Of a stretch of 64,000 nucleotides of DNA, positions 60,912 through 64,000 are shown in pieces. The DNA is taken from positions 682,001 through 746,000 of the forward strand of contig SEBU01000001.1 of the NCBI GenBank assembly GCA_004173475.1. The letters run 5' to 3'. This DNA is from Gammaproteobacteria bacterium (lineage in GTDB: Bacteria; Pseudomonadota; Gammaproteobacteria; Pseudomonadales; Cellvibrionaceae). A program made the position numbers and the translations under genes. The notes below the pieces were generated by a model, which made no database searches, was not told where the DNA came from, and worked only from the letters and a program-made list of their open reading frames with translations. The number at the start of each line of letters is the position of its first letter. The stretch's first letter is position 1.

Positions 60912-62849
60912 TTACTTACCTATGTAATTCATCAACCAGCTCATTGCAGGACGTTGTGCACCGCTGTCGGTCATTAAACCGGAACCGTCGATCCAGGTTC
61001 TACCGTTTACGTAGCCCCAGATGGTAATACCCTCTACGTGAGGATGGTTCCAGAACACTGGGAAATGCGCTTGGAAGTTTTGCAGTTGAACTTGGTCGTT
61101 GCTATCGCCAATATCGTATTCAGAGATGTAAATGGGCTTGCCCACTTGATTCCAAATATTGTCGATCGCAGTTTTAACGTCTGACGCTGACATGCCTTTC
61201 AATTCGTGAGATTGCAAGCCGACCGCGTCGATGTAGTTACCTTGAGCTTTTGCAAGCGCGATAAACTCATTGTGCTGCCAACGAATATTGTTGTAGTCGT
61301 TCAGAATCAGAATTGAGTTAGGGCAATATTGGCGAGCCAACTGGAACACTTTCTGAATCCAGTTATTGCCGTATGCCTTCTGTGCATAAGCCGCTGGTTG
61401 GTGACCTGCTACAGCTTCGTTAACCACGTCGATGTACTTGGTATCTGGGTAACGCGTGCAGTAATCATGAATCCACTCTTCGATTTCCGCAGCAGTTTCA
61501 GATGCGCTCAGGTTGTTAATCCAGGTTGGGTATTGTGCGCCCCAGATAAACGTATGTGCTTTTACTGGAATGTTGTTTTGGCGAGCGTAAGCATAGATGC
61601 GATCCACTGGTGCCCAGTTGTAAACGTCACGAGTACCTTCAACAGATCCCCACTTGCCTTCGTTTTCACCGGTAATTTGATTCCAATATCTGCTGAAATC
61701 AGAACGTACTTGGCCGCCAGTTGTAATGTTACCAACAAACTTTTTGCCAGATGCGCTTGATGATGAGCTTCTTACAGAGCTGGAACTAACAGAAGAGCTG
61801 CTGGAAGATTTTGGATCAATTGTTCCAGTGTAAGTACCGATGTAAATCCAATCGAGATCGAGATAATCAGTGCTGCCTACAGTCACGCGAATTTTTTGGT
61901 AGCCAGGCGCTAAATGTACTTTGCCAGCTGACCAGGTTTTGAATTCGCCCCAGGTAGAAACATTAGGCACAGCGAAAGATTCAATCAATGTAGTGCTGCA
62001 TTGAGAAATCTTCAGAGTACGACCATCACCTACAGCGCCTGAGCGAATAGTGACATCGTAATCGCCTTCAGTTTCAACATAAATGGTGTATTCCAACCAC
62101 TCACCATTAATCATCCAACCTACTGCGTTACCACCGGTGATAGATTTGATATCTACCGCTGTATCAGTTCTATAAGCACCACCTTCGTTGGTAGTACTCG
62201 AGTCGGAGTAACCAGCTGGGTCGAAATCCTCTGCCTGAACAGCAACCGGAATTTTCGGTGCGTAAGTTTGGAATGCATTTGATTGCTGGCTTGGGCAAGC
62301 ATTCGCAACGGAGCTAGTTGAAGACGCAACAGATGAGCTTGATCTCACAGAAGACACAACAGACGAAACAGAAGAGCTTGATGGACGCAAAGAGCTTGAT
62401 ACAACGCTTGAGCGAACGGAGCTTGACGCAACTGAAGATGTAGCGCCATTACAAGCGGTTCCAGAAATGGTTGGACGCTCTGCTGAGCCACCATTTTTGT
62501 TACCTTGAATACCGAAGGAAACAGATTGTCCTACCGGTATATTTGCATTCCAACCCAAATTAGAAGCGCTATATGGATTTGAACCAGAAAAGTTCGCGTT
62601 CCATCCACCAGCAGATCTGTTAGTGGTGTACTGCCAACCCACATTCCAGCCATTAATGGCCGCAGAAGTGTCGTTTTTGATGGTGACAGTCGCCACAAAG
62701 CCAGACGACCATTCGTTGTCAATTGTGTAACTGCAACTTGCCAACGCACTTTGCGTATAAGCCGTTGCAACCACACCGAGACCGAGAATTAACCCGGCTC
62801 GTTTGATCGCGTAAGCGAGCATAGTGGATGTTTTATTAGTGTTATACAT
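60912..62849 (-). CDS. Secreted GH10 endo-1,4-beta-xylanase with CBM2 and CBM6
   Basis: Cuts the xylan backbone. The 645-residue protein: N-terminal signal peptide about 1-37; CBM2 about 39-133; serine linker; CBM6 about 200-340; serine linker; GH10 barrel about 368-645 with FIWGAQYPTWINNL, acid/base Glu478 (DVVNEAVAG) and nucleophile Glu577 (ISEYDIGD), SHELKGMSASD and VEGITIWGYVNGRTW. At about 275 residues the catalytic domain is short but complete. GGAGATATGT precedes the ATG at 62849. It is the first gene of a probable GH10-GH43-GH62 transcript; its leader holds a terminator-like hairpin (62882-62909). Confidence 0.95.
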   Translation of the reverse strand: MYNTNKTSTMLAYAIKRAGLILGLGVVATAYTQSALASCSYTIDNEWSSGFVATVTIKNDTSAAINGWNVGWQYTTNRSAGGWNANFSGSNPYSASNLGWNANIPVGQSVSFGIQGNKNGGSAERPTISGTACNGATSSVASSSVRSSVVSSSLRPSSSSVSSVVSSVRSSSSVASSTSSVANACPSQQSNAFQTYAPKIPVAVQAEDFDPAGYSDSSTTNEGGAYRTDTAVDIKSITGGNAVGWMINGEWLEYTIYVETEGDYDVTIRSGAVGDGRTLKISQCSTTLIESFAVPNVSTWGEFKTWSAGKVHLAPGYQKIRVTVGSTDYLDLDWIYIGTYTGTIDPKSSSSSSVSSSSVRSSSSSASGKKFVGNITTGGQVRSDFSRYWNQITGENEGKWGSVEGTRDVYNWAPVDRIYAYARQNNIPVKAHTFIWGAQYPTWINNLSASETAAEIEEWIHDYCTRYPDTKYIDVVNEAVAGHQPAAYAQKAYGNNWIQKVFQLARQYCPNSILILNDYNNIRWQHNEFIALAKAQGNYIDAVGLQSHELKGMSASDVKTAIDNIWNQVGKPIYISEYDIGDSNDQVQLQNFQAHFPVFWNHPHVEGITIWGYVNGRTWIDGSGLMTDSGAQRPAMSWLMNYIGK

Positions 62850-63261
62850 ACATATCTCCGGTTGTAACTGAGGTTTAGTAAGAAAAAAAGCCTAATGAGT
62901 TATCAGGCTAAACGTGCGACACAGGAAAGACGGCGATGCTCATGATTAAAATTATCGTTGGAGCGGTGGAACCATATTACAATACTATAAGCGACACAAT
63001 TATTAGAGTTCTTTTTAGCCAAATGAGTCATCTACCGTTCTCACAAGAACTGCGAGAGTTTTTCCAGTACACACAGCTGGGCACAGCTTACTGACAAAGC
63101 ACTTTTGTTAATTGAATATTTGAAAGTGTTTTTACAAAACCAATAAAAGTTGAAGAATTTTTGTAATTTTTTGAATGAATCTGACGACACAACTTTGAAT
63201 AATGCGACTCTTTTCACAAAAAATTTTTACTTATTTTACGCCTTATGTATGACAAAACTGA
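62850..63261. other. Intergenic region between the AraC regulator and the xylanase gene
   Basis: 412 nt, AT-rich, both flanking genes on the minus strand. It contains the leader hairpin (62882-62909). The stretch around 62975-63005 has TAATAT- and TTGTGT-like pieces on the minus strand, but the spacing (14 nt) is poor. No gene is seen. Confidence 0.55.
62882..62909 (-). promoter_or_regulatory. Terminator-like hairpin in the xylanase leader
   Basis: On the minus strand AGCCTGAT, loop AACTC, ATTAGGCT (62889-62909, one G-U pair), followed by a seven-base U-tract (62883-62889 read in reverse). It is only about 33 nt before the xylanase ATG, with no room for a promoter in between, so any xylanase mRNA must cross it. 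It can be either the end of the regulator transcript from the right or an attenuator. Confidence 0.55.
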
Positions 63262-64000
63262 TTAATCCGCGTCTTTGTGTTTGTACAAAGCTTTAAATGT
63301 TTTGGGAGTACAGTCGTATTCGATCTTAAAAAGTTTATTGAAATAAGAAGGATTGTTGTAACCAACCAAATAAGCGATTTCAGAAACGTTTACGTCCTCA
63401 TTTTCAGACAATAATCTTGCAGCTTCGGTGAGCCGCAACTTGTTTAAGTACGCAGTAAATGTGAGACCCAATTCATCTTTTAGAATGTCATTAATTTTTG
63501 TTCTATTTATTCCCAATTGCGTTGCAGCGGACTCAAGACTTAAATCCGCCTTCGCATATTCCGTTGCCATAAACCGTAACACCGAACTTTTTTCTTTATC
63601 TTTTTGCGGTTCAATCGATAATTTTTTGTAGGCCATTAAAGGTTGATCCTGCTTCACCTTGTCTTTGAGCTGAATCGTTAACATGGTCACATAACGGCGG
63701 AATATCCAGATAACAAACAAAATCCACAACGCTAAGGTCAGCGCGATTGCAATATAAAGAAAGCGGAAATCTCTTCCCACGAGCGTTACGTCTGTTACCT
63801 TTACGTGAGACATGGTGTTTAGCGGACTTTGCAATGAGTTCACCCAGGCAAATCCCATAGTCTTGTTAAGCTGGTATCCCCTATCGCTGAAATCGTAGCC
63901 GTTTCTACCAAGCCACCAGTGGGGAGTATCCAGATGATCAAATGAAACAGTTACGGTGTCCCATTTATTGTCACAGGTGAATGCGGTAGACGAGACTCTA
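63262..64000 (-). CDS. Membrane-anchored AraC-family regulator, N-terminus outside the window
   Basis: The frame is open to the right edge: 245 residues are visible and the true start lies beyond 64000, so the ATG at 63858 is an internal methionine. Visible parts: a periplasmic sensor tail (TVSFDHLDTPHWWLGRNGYD and KTMGFAWVNSLQS), one transmembrane helix (FLYIAIALTLALWILFVIWIF), a cytosolic linker, and a C-terminal double helix-turn-helix (LRFMATEYAKADLSLESAAT, LRLTEAARLLSENEDVNVSEIAYLVGYNNPSYFNKLFK in pieces). It looks like a one-component regulator sensing a carbohydrate outside the membrane; position suggests control of the xylan genes. Confidence 0.82.
   Translation of the reverse strand, partial: RVSSTAFTCDNKWDTVTVSFDHLDTPHWWLGRNGYDFSDRGYQLNKTMGFAWVNSLQSPLNTMSHVKVTDVTLVGRDFRFLYIAIALTLALWILFVIWIFRRYVTMLTIQLKDKVKQDQPLMAYKKLSIEPQKDKEKSSVLRFMATEYAKADLSLESAATQLGINRTKINDILKDELGLTFTAYLNKLRLTEAARLLSENEDVNVSEIAYLVGYNNPSYFNKLFKIEYDCTPKTFKALYKHKDAD

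Overview
The window looks like a chromosomal segment of a polysaccharide-degrading gammaproteobacterium close to Cellvibrio. The reasons are the serine-rich linkers joining CBM2, CBM6 and catalytic domains (GH10, GH62), an adjacent xylanase/arabinofuranosidase pair with near-identical N-terminal modules, and gammaproteobacterial housekeeping blocks (nrdR-rib-nusB-thiL-pgpA, minCDE, glyA). No rRNA, tRNA, CRISPR array, transposase or phage gene was seen.

Layout. 1-7371 (minus): a riboflavin/thiamine block, nrdR-ribD-RDD-ribC-small secreted protein-ribBA-ribH-nusB-thiL-pgpA, ending in a clipped secreted protein. 7372-11162: an orphan periplasmic binding protein behind an attenuator-like leader, then a secreted zinc metalloprotease whose propeptide-like partner is a separate upstream gene. 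11459-12724: glyA. 13481-28569: a complete exopolysaccharide locus. A plus-strand operon (epsE-epsF-epsG-gumE-like-gumH-GH5-gumK-gumM-gumI-flippase) converges on a minus-strand operon (gumD-epsL-gumL). The sugar-assembly enzymes are of the xanthan (Gum) type, while the secretion parts are of the Methylobacillus Eps type. 29228-31994: a 2-oxoglutarate oxygenase, a YgjP/WLM-type metallopeptidase and a DMT permease. 32267-38330: a DUF1080 protein, a 1087-residue protein with a heme c domain and a beta-propeller, and a BtuB-like receptor. 38478-41127: yceI and minCDE. 41410-42957: a DUF3300 protein.

43469-52223 is an arabinose block: an FHS/FucP-type sugar permease, an exported aldose epimerase, araB-araD-araA and a divergent GntR/FCD regulator. 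57106-62849 holds three secreted arabinoxylan enzymes (GH62, GH43, GH10) and 63262-64000 a membrane-anchored AraC-type regulator cut by the window edge. Together these suggest that arabinoxylan is trimmed outside the cell, arabinose is imported and epimerised, and AraA, AraB and AraD convert it to xylulose 5-phosphate. Between the two blocks lie a Q/R-repeat secreted protein, an exported methyltransferase and gamma-glutamyltransferase.

The most interesting items are the hybrid Gum/Eps locus with an embedded secreted GH5 hydrolase and a kinase-like protein lacking the Walker A lysine, the split propeptide/metalloprotease pair, the DUF1080/cytochrome c/propeller module, and several leader hairpins and palindromes placed where they could control sugar genes. 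All family assignments were made by reading motifs and by recall of known family members; no database search was run.
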